Shown piece by piece: positions 48,872 through 58,227 of a DNA stretch of 64,000 nt. Position 1 is the stretch's first letter. Every line of letters begins with the position of its first letter. The stretch comes from Rosa chinensis (taxonomy: Eukaryota; Streptophyta; Magnoliopsida; Rosales; Rosaceae): positions 11,777,501 to 11,841,500 of the forward strand of contig NC_037090.1 in assembly GCF_002994745.2 (NCBI RefSeq), in the 5' to 3' direction. The translations under genes were made by a program, and so were the position numbers. Below the pieces are notes generated by a model. It was not told the DNA's origin and ran no database searches. It saw nothing but the letters and a program-made list of their open reading frames with translations.

Positions 48872-49051
48872 TGTTTGATCCAAACTCTAGGTTACTTGAC
48901 CTAGTAGTAATAGGGTTCAAATAGAAGAATCTACAGATTATCTTTCCTTGTATGATTCTGACTCTATGCATTGTAATCCTCTATATATATAGGCCCTATT
49001 ATCAATGAGAATACATAGCAAATTCCTCTCAAATTCAGTTTCTCTACAACA
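48872..49051 (+). mobile_element. 5' LTR of copia copy B (short)
   Basis: The LTR begins TGTTTGATCC and ends CTACAACA, about 180 bp. It has a TATA-type run TATATATATAGG near 48983 and a pyrimidine-rich leader. CGTTATCAACACGA follows, a sequence commonly found just inside plant copia 5' LTRs. The matching 3' LTR would lie beyond the window, so the boundaries are by inference. Confidence 0.6.
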
Positions 49052-49389
49052 CGTTATCAACACGAAGCCCTAACCAGCTGAGACCCTAAAATCCCAGAAA
49101 CCTCTGCCGCCCTCCTTGAAGCCACAGACTCCAGGAACTCGGAACCGGCGGCGCCACCCCCAGAATTGGCCGGAATCCACCTGAATCGGCCTTCGAAAGT
49201 GACTGAACTGGCCCCAAGAAGAATCCTTTGGTTCCCTGCCTGGTTCACATCCTTTCAGTCTACTTTTAACAGCCATCCTCTGTCAGAAGTTGCAGCGCCA
49301 CCCCAGTTTTCGGGAACCGGAAAAATCCTTCCCGGAACCTGCCGGAAAGTACCCGAACCGCCCACCGAATACCACTGCACCGTGAACCG

Positions 49390-51343
49390 TGATGCGCTTT
49401 GAGCAAGCGCTCGATTTAACCCTGAAATGTCGTTAGTAGTATAAGTAAGTAGGGATCGTTCTATTCCGGGGATTGAGGGTACACCTGTAATTGTGTAACA
49501 AATAAAGAAAAGAATTATTTACATAAATAAAATAAAGAATAAATATATACAAGTGAACAAAAATAAGGGGGGGGGGGGTTTTAAGAATTAAAGAATTGAA
49601 AATTAAAATAAAGAAAATATAAAAACACATATACAAGAATGAAACATAAGAAACAAAGATTAAACCCAAGTTTATCATTGAATTCGAATTAACCCTACAT
49701 TGTTCTTCCAAGTCATGTGAAAGGAGTTGATCATGTGAAACATTCGAAAGCAAATGATTTCCCATATTTTACTTTTCAATGCTAATTAACCTAAGCGAAA
49801 GCACCTAGATTAATCCTATCAAACATGCAATCAAGCCCTAGAAAGCTAGTCAATCATGACATATTCAACGCATTAGACATAGAGAAAGGCTATCAACTCA
49901 AGTGTACAACTTAGTATGGAAAAGTCCACCTAATTGCAATCCTCTTTAATTAAATTCGGTCTTTGCACAAAACCTTTACTACTTTGATTCAAGTTTACAC
50001 AAAACGAAAAGTCGATTTCATGTTCTTAAACCTAGCACCAATTATATCAAAACCCTAAGTGTTTGCAACCACATAAGATTAAAATACAAAAGTTTTCTAT
50101 CATGCAAATTTAATTAAACAAACCCACATAAGCAACATAAAAATCAACATATAGAAATCACAACTTTATCTCAAAACATATAAACGGGCTTTAAACTTTG
50201 CCCTTAACATTATTTGTTAACTAGAATTCATAGTTCTACAAATCCAAACAAAGAAAACCAAAAGAAATTACAAGGAAAAAGATAGAATTACACCGTGAGG
50301 GGAGATGGAGATGGAGAGCTTGAACGTTGGAATCTTGAATCTTGGAAGCAAGTCTTCAAGGTGGACGATGGAGGCTATGTCCTCACGGCTTCTTCTTCTT
50401 CTCTTTACTTGAAAATGCAAAACTAAGAACTAGAGAATGAAGAGAAAAATGGAAAGGAAATGGAGAGACAAAGAAGATGAGATGGATGAAGGAATTGGTG
50501 ATTGAGAGTGAGAGGAGAATGTGTTTAAATAGGGAAGAAAAAGAAGAGTGAAATGATGAGATGAAGAAAAATAATGAAAGTGGAGTATGAAAGTGGTTTG
50601 TAAAATATGTAAAAGATGAGGTAATGATGAAAGCAAAGCATGAAGGTGAAGAAATGTGGAAGTGATGATGATGTTTTAGAGTAGAAAATATGTATCCAAG
50701 GAAAAAGAAATGCTTTCTTCATATGGGTGGGAAACATGAATATGTGGTGTTGAGCTGTTTTAAGGTCAGTTTCTTCCCCTTTATTCCTTCAATTATTTCT
50801 CCATCAAAACTTCAGAATGAGCCTTCGACTTCTTCATAAAAAATGTTTCACTATGAGTGTAGATCATCCTGACAAATTTTCAGAGCTTTATTCCATGTGG
50901 TTGGGCCGGAAATGCTGCTGGACCTCTTACAGGTCCAGTTTTCCAGTTTTGCTTCTGTAGAAAATTGGGCTGATTGTTTGAAGGCCTTCCACTCATATTT
51001 TTCTCTGGCACTCTTCATAAGAAATGATCCTTTGGGTGTCTAGAATGGATCTGGAAGGTTTCAGCTCATTTGAAGTTCATTTGGTCAGGCGGCCGCTCCT
51101 TCTTCCTTGCTTGGCTCTGATTCTCCTAGCCGGAGTAAGAAAATATTCAAGGTTGACTTTTTAGTGCATTTTCATTCTTCTCCATCATTTCTAGGTAATT
51201 ATGGACCTAACGCTCATTTCACCTTCATTTACTCCAATGTACCTAAAAATAGAAATTGAATTAAAATCGATTCAGTTAAGGAATTAACTAAGCAAAATGT
51301 GAGGAATTAACTATTAAAATATCACATTAAAATGCTCCTATCA
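49390..51343 (-). repeat. 3' LTR of the WUS-carrying element
   Basis: In minus sense it runs from TGATAGGAGC (51343) to GCGCATCA (49390). TATTTAAA on the minus strand lies at 50531-50524. The transcribed part contains GA/CT-rich text that produces the low-complexity ORFs at 50430-50737. It is matched nearly base for base by 56276-58227. Confidence 0.92.
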
Positions 51344-51360
51344 AATTCCCCCACACTTAG
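51344..51360 (-). other. Polypurine tract of the WUS-carrying element
   Basis: In minus sense, CTAAGTGTGGGGGAATT directly precedes the 3' LTR start TGATAGG. The G-run core is the plus-strand primer site and confirms orientation. Confidence 0.85.
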
Positions 51361-52880
51361 ATTTTGCTAGTCCCTTAGCAAAACAAAACAAAAAAAAATC
51401 CAAAACAGAACAAAGACTTGACAAAAGGCAAGTAAATGACTCTATTGCTCCTAACTGTTGTCTCAGAGACTCCAAACTCATGGCTTTCATGTTAAACACT
51501 TAATCAAAATCACAAAGATAATTCCATGGTTAATAAACCTGTGACATTCATATGACTAAGCAAGATATGGAGAACTTAAGTTATACAGTGAATGATAGCA
51601 TGTTTCGAACAAGTCCAATCCAAACTTACAGGGCATACTCTCGATTTTTCTCTCAGAAATGGCTATGCTTAAAAGCTTCACACTCAAGTATATGCAAGAG
51701 AACAAATTGTAAGGCAACAAACAGCTTGCATATTTCATCAATAAACACATTTTGTGAAGAATTTTTAAAGACCTCATGAAATGACTAAGTGCACAAATGG
51801 ACCTAAACCATAAGCTCGACTGCGTAACTGACTCCACTAACCAAAGACTGCCCATCTCAAGGATCAAGTCAGCACTTAAAACAGGTTGTAATGGGGCTAA
51901 GCTAGGGTTTTCGAAATGAAGATTAAGGATACAAAAAAAATCCTAAGGACTTAGCAGAGCATATAAGGACCACCTTATGTCATCATTTTTGTAGACCAAA
52001 TATCATTGTTTTGGGCCAAACCTTCACTCTAACCAACATGGGAATGGACAAAGGCATAATTTTCAACTTTGAGCCTTCTACAAATTTGCAAGTCCAAAAC
52101 CACACTTCAACATTTTCCCAAGAGTTTTCTTTTCAATTTTTCTTCTCTTTTGCCGCTTTTCTTTCTTTCTTTCTTTCTTTTTTTTTTTTCAAGGCAAAAT
52201 TTTTTTTTTCTTGGATTTTTCCCACCCCATACTTGTCTTTCATCGTCACCCCTACATACTATGTCATGCTCTACTAAGTCCTTAAGACAAGGGTAGAGAT
52301 ATCCTGTACTAAGCTCATGGTAGGGTAGTGAGGTGATGAAATAAAGGTTTTCAATGTAGGCTCAAGGGGGTTCATTCTAAGGAGTCCCACGACGGGCACA
52401 ATTGGGGACACATGCTTGTTTGGCTTTGGTGGTTACCCTAATGCCTTCTATCCTATCCAGGATCAGTGCATATTATGGCATACAAGTTTTGACAGTCACA
52501 ACAGTCGAGTTCTAGTATTCTCTAGTCCATTAAAATCTATGGCACATGATCATTGGATTTCCAAAGAATGATGAGGTTTTGCAAATACAGCCACGAAATT
52601 CTAGAATTATCAATAAGCACTCGAAAAGAAAGTATTTTAGCACAAAAACTCACTTGGGTCAAATGAATCAGACTTAATCCTAGCATGCTTAATGAACCAA
52701 GTTACAATCCTATCTCAAATCTTCATACAAGCATCACAATGTCGATTAACCACAGAATTCAATTAAGTCCTATTTTGATTGTGAAAACCTTCAGCCATGA
52801 ATTCGGAGACATGTTCATCCTAGACGTTAGGAGCATCCTAAGACTCAAACACACAAACAAAAACACTCTAAAACCAACAA

Positions 52881-52911
<31 letters not shown>

Positions 52912-53123
52912 TTTAATTTAATTTCAACACTTAGGTACGGGAACAGGGAGTCTCGATGTGCAATGGGACTGAAACAGCTACCCTTTTTCAAGACTATGTT
53001 TAATCCAATATACCTTAGTGTATCACAACATCAACTAAAAACACAATAAAAACACAATCCAACATCAACTATTTTTCATTTTTTTTTTATATACTAACTA
53101 CTAAAAACACAATAAAGCAATAA
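51361..53123. other. Non-coding 3' interior of the element
   Basis: 1.76 kb with no protein domain in any frame. It includes long T runs (52170-52210 and 52879-52907). ORFs at 51552-51867 and 52011-52296 are not recognisable. Confidence 0.6.
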
Positions 53124-53385
53124 CCCTTCCCCCATACTTAATTCATGCATTGTCCTCAATGTACAAACAAATATAAATCATGCAAAGCATAAATCAAGCA
53201 TAGAAGAGAAAGTTAACACAACGAAACCTAAAACAACTTAAAATTCATGAAAATAAAATAGAAGGAAGAGTTCAAGAAAGCAAATCTGCGTTTGATGTCT
53301 CCTCTACAGCTACGGTTGAAATGGGTTGCCTCCCATGCAGCGCTTAATGTTTAAAGTCTTTCAGCCTAGACTTGTACCTCCATTT
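53124..53385 (-). repeat. Direct-repeat block 1 beside the captured cassette
   Basis: It shares CCCTTCCCCCA-ACTTA, TGCATT-TCCTCAATGTA, AGAAAGCAAATCTG and GGGTTGCCTCCCA-G-AGCGCTT with block 2 at 55250-55494, in the same order and orientation, with moderate divergence. Its start is a second polypurine-like motif (TAAGTATGGGGG in minus sense). Confidence 0.8.
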
Positions 53386-53914
53386 ACTCCTTTGGAGGAG
53401 CGGTATGCGGGCGAGTGGCAGCCCTTTTGCTGGTTTCAGCCTCCGGAGGAGAGTTCTCATGTTGTGATGCAGTAGCGTCCTTGCGAGGAAACCCAGGAGG
53501 ATAACTCTGCAAGTTATTGACTTCCTGAGCAAGCTTGTTTATTGCAGTGTGACAGCGGATCAAAGAGCAGTTCATCTCAGAGATGTAATCGATCATGCAA
53601 TTGACTCTCCAATCTGTCACCATAATACCATCGCGGAGAGAGGAGCGCAAATCATCAATCAAATCCGACAAGCTTTCCAGGGTGGCCATAGGGCGAGGAG
53701 CACGAGCAGCTGGTGAGGAAGAAGACTCTCCGGGATGCAGTCTGGGAGAGCGACGAGGCAGAGGAGGGGGACTGCGGGTACGCTCACGAATAGGACGATG
53801 GTCCCATGGACGAGTAAGCCCAGCTCTAGTGGCCGCTTGACGACCTTCTTCTTCCAAAGAGAGAACACGGCGTTGATTGACGCCCCTGCGAGGGGTAACC
53901 TTGGTTCGAGCCAT
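53384..53914 (-). CDS. Element-borne ORF of unknown function with a histone H3-like N-terminus
   Basis: 176 codons from the ATG at 53914 in element sense; an in-frame ATG at 53953 would add 13 residues. The N-terminus is MARTKVTPRRG. Then comes an Arg/Pro/Ser-rich region (for example SPPPLPRRSPRLHPG) and, from about residue 78, a more hydrophobic, helix-prone part (LESLSDLIDDLRSSLRDG, INKLAQEVNNLQ) that could form a coiled coil. The C-terminal tail is Pro/Thr-rich. I recognise no gag, protease or other domain. It is head-to-head with the homeobox gene, 602 bp apart, and its stop coincides with the edge of repeat block 1. It may be a native accessory ORF of the family or captured DNA. Confidence 0.6.
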   Translation of the reverse strand: MARTKVTPRRGVNQRRVLSLEEEGRQAATRAGLTRPWDHRPIRERTRSPPPLPRRSPRLHPGESSSSPAARAPRPMATLESLSDLIDDLRSSLRDGIMVTDWRVNCMIDYISEMNCSLIRCHTAINKLAQEVNNLQSYPPGFPRKDATASQHENSPPEAETSKRAATRPHTAPPKE

Positions 53915-54059
53915 GAGGAAGTAGAAGGAATTTGAAACTGCACGCTTAGACAAACCTTAGTAAAATTTGGAGGAGACAAAAAAGGATGTATATGTAAAGC
54001 ACAAAATAGGGTAGAAATCTCAACAGGCACACGGTTTTAACAAAGCTTCTCCGGGAAGG

Positions 54060-54300
54060 AGAAGAGTTATGATAGTTCACGGCCCAAGAAACTCCCCCAC
54101 GTGTAAATATTCCTTTCTTTTCTTGGATTTATGGCATGCTTTCGGCTATAGCTTGTCTGTCACGGATCCTCGAGATTTGTTTGATTCCCCCACGCGTCCT
54201 TTCTTTTCCTTGATTCACGGCAATTAAACCTGCTTTCTGCTGTAGCTTGTCTGTCACAGCTCCTCGAGATTCGTTTGGTTCCCCCACGTGTCCTCCACGC
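54060..54300 (+). promoter_or_regulatory. Duplicated G-box region upstream of the homeobox gene
   Basis: A unit containing TAGCTTGTCTGTCAC, TCCTCGAGATT and CCCCCACG-GTCC occurs at about 54149 and 54245, about 96 bp apart, and a partial third CCCCCACGTGT lies at 54094. CACGTG G-boxes sit at 54098-54103 and 54285-54290, and CACGCG at 54191-54196. G-boxes bind bZIP/bHLH factors in plants; function here is inferred. Confidence 0.65.
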
Positions 54301-54398
54301 GCCAACAGCTTTTCCGTGTTTTCGGGTGACTTTAATCCAACGCGTAGATTTAGTCTCAGAGATCGTCGATCCAACGGTGGAGATCTGCTCACTCGTTC

Positions 54399-54406
54399 TA
54401 TAAATA
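54399..54406 (+). promoter_or_regulatory. TATA box of the element-borne homeobox gene
   Basis: TATAAATA, 118 bp upstream of the ATG at 54517, is followed by a CT-rich leader (CTTTCTCTCTC, CCTTTCCTTC) typical of plant 5' UTRs. It is on the strand opposite to the LTR promoter. Confidence 0.65.
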
Positions 54407-54516
54407 GGTGCATTCTGAGCGACTGTTCACTCCAAAAGAAAATTCTTCCGAGTTCCAGCCTTTCTCTCTCAACCCTTCAGCCTTTCCTTCGAAACTCAAA
54501 TCCTTTCTTCATCAAC

Positions 54517-55128
54517 ATGGAACCACGAACTCTGCAACTAATGGAGTTACAAACCCAGCAACAAATGGAATTACAAGCCCAGCAACCAACCGAGGAGGGA
54601 GGAAGCATCCAAGCAGCCGGGAGTAGTAACCGGTGGGCTCCCACACCGCCTCAACTAAGAATCCTCAAGGGCCTTTACTATGATAAGGGTTTTAAGTACC
54701 CAACTCCAGAGCAGATTCAAGAGATCTGCCTTCATCTGAAACAGTATGGGCAGATCGAGGACAAAAACGTCTTCTTTTGGTTCCAGAACCTCAAGGCTCG
54801 TGAGAGGCAGAAGTTGAAGGAATTTCGGAACGTTCCGGTTGGTGGATCTCTCGATCTCAATTTTGGATCCACTGGTTCTACTAGTACTGACAGATCCATT
54901 GATCTAAACTTTGGGTCACGTGTCGTCTATGGTGCTGATGGATCGATCATGGAACAACGAGGAGAATATCACCAGGAGATTGAAACCCTTCTACTATTCC
55001 CCATGCATGGTGAGGACATCTTTGGCAACATGAAGACTACTTCCGAGGGAGGTAGCGGTTATGGCGGTGGCTCTCGTATTTCCCTTGAGCTCAGCCTCAA
55101 CTCCTACAGAGATGCAGACATGGCTTAG
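54517..55128 (+). CDS. WUSCHEL-clade homeobox (WOX) protein, intronless, carried by the retrotransposon
   Basis: 203 residues. The homeodomain spans residues 39-103 ([17 protein letters not shown]...[17 protein letters not shown]) and has the extended WOX loops. A WUS box [11 protein letters not shown] is at 157-167, and an EAR-like SLELSLN at 189-195, close to the C-terminus. All three together mark the WUS clade of nuclear transcription factors, which keep stem cells in shoot meristems by repression or activation. Two DLNFGS copies (113-118, 129-134) may add repressor-like motifs. It is shorter than Arabidopsis WUS (292 residues), mainly between homeodomain and WUS box. Plant WUS genes have introns and this ORF has none, so an mRNA-derived copy is likely. 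HD helix 3 reads WFQNLKARE where most WUS proteins have WFQNHKARE. The ATG at 54517 is chosen over the ORF start at 54247, which lies in the promoter. Confidence 0.88.
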   Translation: MEPRTLQLMELQTQQQMELQAQQPTEEGGSIQAAGSSNRWAPTPPQLRILKGLYYDKGFKYPTPEQIQEICLHLKQYGQIEDKNVFFWFQNLKARERQKLKEFRNVPVGGSLDLNFGSTGSTSTDRSIDLNFGSRVVYGADGSIMEQRGEYHQEIETLLLFPMHGEDIFGNMKTTSEGGSGYGGGSRISLELSLNSYRDADMA

Positions 55129-55135
55129 TATAGAA

Positions 55136-55166
<31 letters not shown>

Positions 55167-55225
55167 TTATATAGGACTCAAAAATAAAAGACAAAAAAAA
55201 AAAATATATATATATATATAGGACT
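55136..55225 (+). repeat. (ATT)n and (TA)n tracts after the homeobox gene
   Basis: An ATT trinucleotide run from about 55136 to 55166, then a duplicated ATATAGGACTCAAAA-AAAGACAAAA around an A/TA run to about 55240. These lie in the presumed 3' UTR. Confidence 0.75.
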
Positions 55226-55249
55226 CAAAATGAAAGACAAAAATATAAA

Positions 55250-55494
55250 TCCCTTCCCCCACACTTAAATATTGCATTATCCTCAATGTAATCAATTAAA
55301 AGCATGCAATAAAATAAGTAAGCATAGATAGAAGACATTTACGAAAACAAATCCTAAAATAAAAACTAAAGAGAAAAATTGAAAAATAAAAAGAAATAGG
55401 GAAAGAGAAAGCAAATCTGAATATATTCTGAATTGGGTTGCCTCCCAAGTAGCGCTTGTATTTTACGTCTTGCAGCCAGACGGTACCTACATTA
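55250..55494 (-). repeat. Direct-repeat block 2 beside the captured cassette
   Basis: Degenerate copy of block 1 (53124-53385), same orientation. It begins with CCCTTCCCCCACACTTA, which in minus sense is the same TAAGTGTGGGGG as the true polypurine tract at 51346-51360. Together the blocks bracket the two ORFs. Confidence 0.8.
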
Positions 55495-56252
55495 AATAAA
55501 GTTAGTAACTATAATTAACAAAGAAATACAAAATAAAAACAAGTATAACTATTAATTACAAACTACAAGTAAAATTAACAAGTATATTGTACATAAGACA
55601 CAAGTTAAGTACACAAGTGAGTAAAAAAACGTGAGAAGTATTTTTACAAGTTTAAAGTGTGAAACAACAAAATAATTTACACGTATAGAGTATTCACAAG
55701 TATTTCTTTTGTTATAAACATTATTGATATCGAATTAAATTCCAAGCAGTAAATCAAGTGGACGTGCGGCCCAAGTATAGTCGCCTAGACACAAACTCCC
55801 TTTCAAATCGTTTGGGCAACCTTACTGAAATGGCCAGGTGGGGGAGGACGAACACGAGAGGAAAAATCCATTTTGGCATGAGCTACTCCCACATAGTGGT
55901 TTAGGCCCATTTGCAAGCACTTCTGGATTCAAAAACCCGTCATGAACGTTGTCCCCTTCCTAGACACCATTTCACATAGGCTTTCTTACTAAGATGAGAA
56001 AGTTCATAAGTGTGAAGACAGTTCAACAAGTATTAATAAAGGCCGCCCTCAACCTTAAGGGACCTGAGCTAGGTACCAATAAGGGGTTTAGGCCAATATT
56101 AACAAAAGAGACTTCACCTATTCCTCTCAATTTACAACCTACAATTAAAATTCGTGTTCAATAATATAAATAATATTTAAACTAAGTTTTAAACAATTTA
56201 TATACAACAAATATATACAATAAATGACACAATTTAGCAAGTGATTTTTCAA
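55495..56252. other. Non-coding 5' interior of the element
   Basis: AT-rich, with no ORF or domain. In element sense this is the leader after the PBS, where gag would start in an autonomous element. Confidence 0.6.
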
Positions 56253-56270
56253 TCCCCGGCAACGGCGCCA
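56253..56270 (-). other. Primer-binding site for tRNA-Asp
   Basis: The plus strand reads TCCCCGGCAACGGCGCCA, the 3' end of plant tRNA-Asp including CCA, so the minus-sense RNA is complementary over 18 bases. It lies 5 bases from the 5' LTR end. Tat/Athila-type elements commonly use this primer. Confidence 0.9.
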
Positions 56271-56275
56271 AAAAT

Positions 56276-58227
56276 TGATGTCGCTTTTGGGAAGCGCATA
56301 ATTTAACCCTGAAATGTCGTTAGTAGTATAAGTAAGTAGGGATCGTTCTATTCCGGGGATTGAGGGTACACCTGTAATTGTGTAACAAATAAAGAAAAGA
56401 ATTATTTACATAAATAAAATAAAGAATAAATATATACAAGTGAACAAAAATAAGGGGGGGGGTTTTAAGAATTAAAGAATTGAAAATTAAAATAAAGAAA
56501 ATATAAAAACACATATACAAGAATGAAACATAAGAAACAAAGATTAAACCCAAGTTTATCATTGAATTCGAATTAACCCTACATTGTTCTTCCAAGTCAT
56601 GTGAAAGGAGTTGATCATGTGAAACATTCGAAAGCAAATGATTTCCCATATTTTACTTTTCAATGCTAATTAACCTAAGCGAAAGCACCTAGATTAATCC
56701 TATCAAACATGCAATCAAGCCCTAGAAAGCTAGTCAATCATGACATATTCAACGCATTAGACATAGAGAAAGGCTATCAACTCAAGTGTACAACTTAGTA
56801 TGGAAAAGTCCACCTAATTGCAATCCTCTTTAATTAAATTCGGTCTTTGCACAAAACCTTTACTACTTTGATTCAAGTTTACACAAAACGAAAAGTCGAT
56901 TTCATGTTCTTAAACCTAGCACCAATTATATCAAAACCCTAAGTGTTTGCAACCACATAAGATTAAAATACAAAAGTTTTCTATCATGCAAATTTAATTA
57001 AACAAACCCACATAAGCAACATAAAAATCAACATATAGAAATCACAACTTTATCTCAAAACATATAAACGGGCTTTAAACTTTGCCCTTAACATTATTTG
57101 TTAACTAGAATTCATAGTTCTACAAATCCAAACAAAGAAAACCAAAAGAAATTACAAGGAAAAAGATAGAATTACACCGTGAGGGGAGATGGAGATGGAG
57201 AGCTTGAACGTTGGAATCTTGAATCTTGGAAGCAAGTCTTCAAGGTGGACGATGGAGGCTATGTCCTCACGGCTTCTTCTTCTTCTCTTTACTTGAAAAT
57301 GCAAAACTAAGAACTAGAGAATGAAGAGAAAAATGGAAAGGAAATGGAGAGACAAAGAAGATGAGATGGATGAAGGAATTGGTGATTGAGAGTGAGAGGA
57401 GAATGTGTTTAAATAGGGAAGAAAAAGAAGAGTGAAATGATGAGATGAAGAAAAATAATGAAAGTGGAGTATGAAAGTGGTTTGTAAAATATGTAAAAGA
57501 TGAGGTAATGATGAAAGCAAAGCATGAAGGTGAAGAAATGTGGAAGTGATGATGATGTTTTAGAGTAGAAAATATGTATCCAAGGAAAAAGAAATGCTTT
57601 CTTCATATGGGTGGGAAACATGAATATGTGGTGTTGAGCTGTTTTAAGGTCAGTTTCTTCCCCTTTATTCCTTCAATTATTTCTCCATCAAAACTTCAGA
57701 ATGAGCCTTCGACTTCTTCATAAAAAATGTTTCACTATGAGTGTAGATCATCCTGACAAATTTTCAGAGCTTTATTCCATGTGGTTGGGCCGGAAATGCT
57801 GCTGGACCTCTTACAGGTCCAGTTTTCCAGTTTTGCTTCTGTAGAAAATTGGGCTGATTGTTTGAAGGCCTTCCACTCATATTTTTCTCTGGCACTCTTC
57901 ATAAGAAATGATCCTTTGGGTGTCTAGAATGGATCTGGAAGGTTTCAGCTCATTTGAAGTTCATTTGGTCAGGCGGCCGCTCCTTCTTCCTTGCTTGGCT
58001 CTGATTCTCCTAGCCGGAGTAAGAAAATATTCAAGGTTGACTTTTTAGTGCATTTTCATTCTTCTCCATCATTTCTAGGTAATTATGGACCTAACGCTCA
58101 TTTCACCTTCATTTACTCCAATGTACCTAAAAATAGAAATTGAATTAAAATCGATTCAGTTAAGGAATTAACTAAGCAAAATGTGAGGAATTAACTATTA
58201 AAATATCACATTAAAATGCTCCTATCA
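56276..58227 (-). repeat. 5' LTR of the WUS-carrying element
   Basis: In minus sense it runs from TGATAGGAGC (58227) to the LTR end at 56276, beside the PBS. A TATTTAAA box on the minus strand lies at 57415-57408. It is near-identical to 49390-51343 apart from the last ~30 bp and the length of a G run. Confidence 0.92.

Larger units (their letters stand above)
49390..58227 (-). mobile_element. Non-autonomous LTR retrotransposon carrying a WUSCHEL-type homeobox gene
   Basis: LTRs are 49390-51343 (3' LTR in element sense) and 56276-58227 (5' LTR), about 1.95 kb each. The target duplication AACCG is at 49385-49389 and 58228-58232. In minus sense the order is 5' LTR, PBS complementary to tRNA-Asp, non-coding DNA, a direct-repeat block, an antisense WUS-type gene, a sense ORF, a second block, non-coding DNA, a polypurine tract and the 3' LTR. 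No gag, protease, RT, RNase H or integrase is seen in 4.9 kb, so it must be moved in trans. The tRNA-Asp site suggests relationship to Tat/Athila-type Ty3/gypsy elements. Spot checks along the LTRs show differences only in a G run and in the last ~30 bp, so insertion looks recent. Confidence 0.92.

Noticed and set aside
54247..54516. N-terminal extension of the homeobox ORF
   Set aside because: It runs through the G-box and TATA region and lacks homology. The ATG at 54517 fits the downstream leader and the family.
56253..56270. tRNA-Asp gene
   Set aside because: Only the last 18 bases of tRNA-Asp are matched, with no cloverleaf upstream. It is the primer-binding site.
49390..58227. Assembly duplication instead of two LTRs
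   Set aside because: The copies are bounded by TG/CA, PBS and polypurine tract on the correct inner sides, and by the same 5-bp duplication outside.
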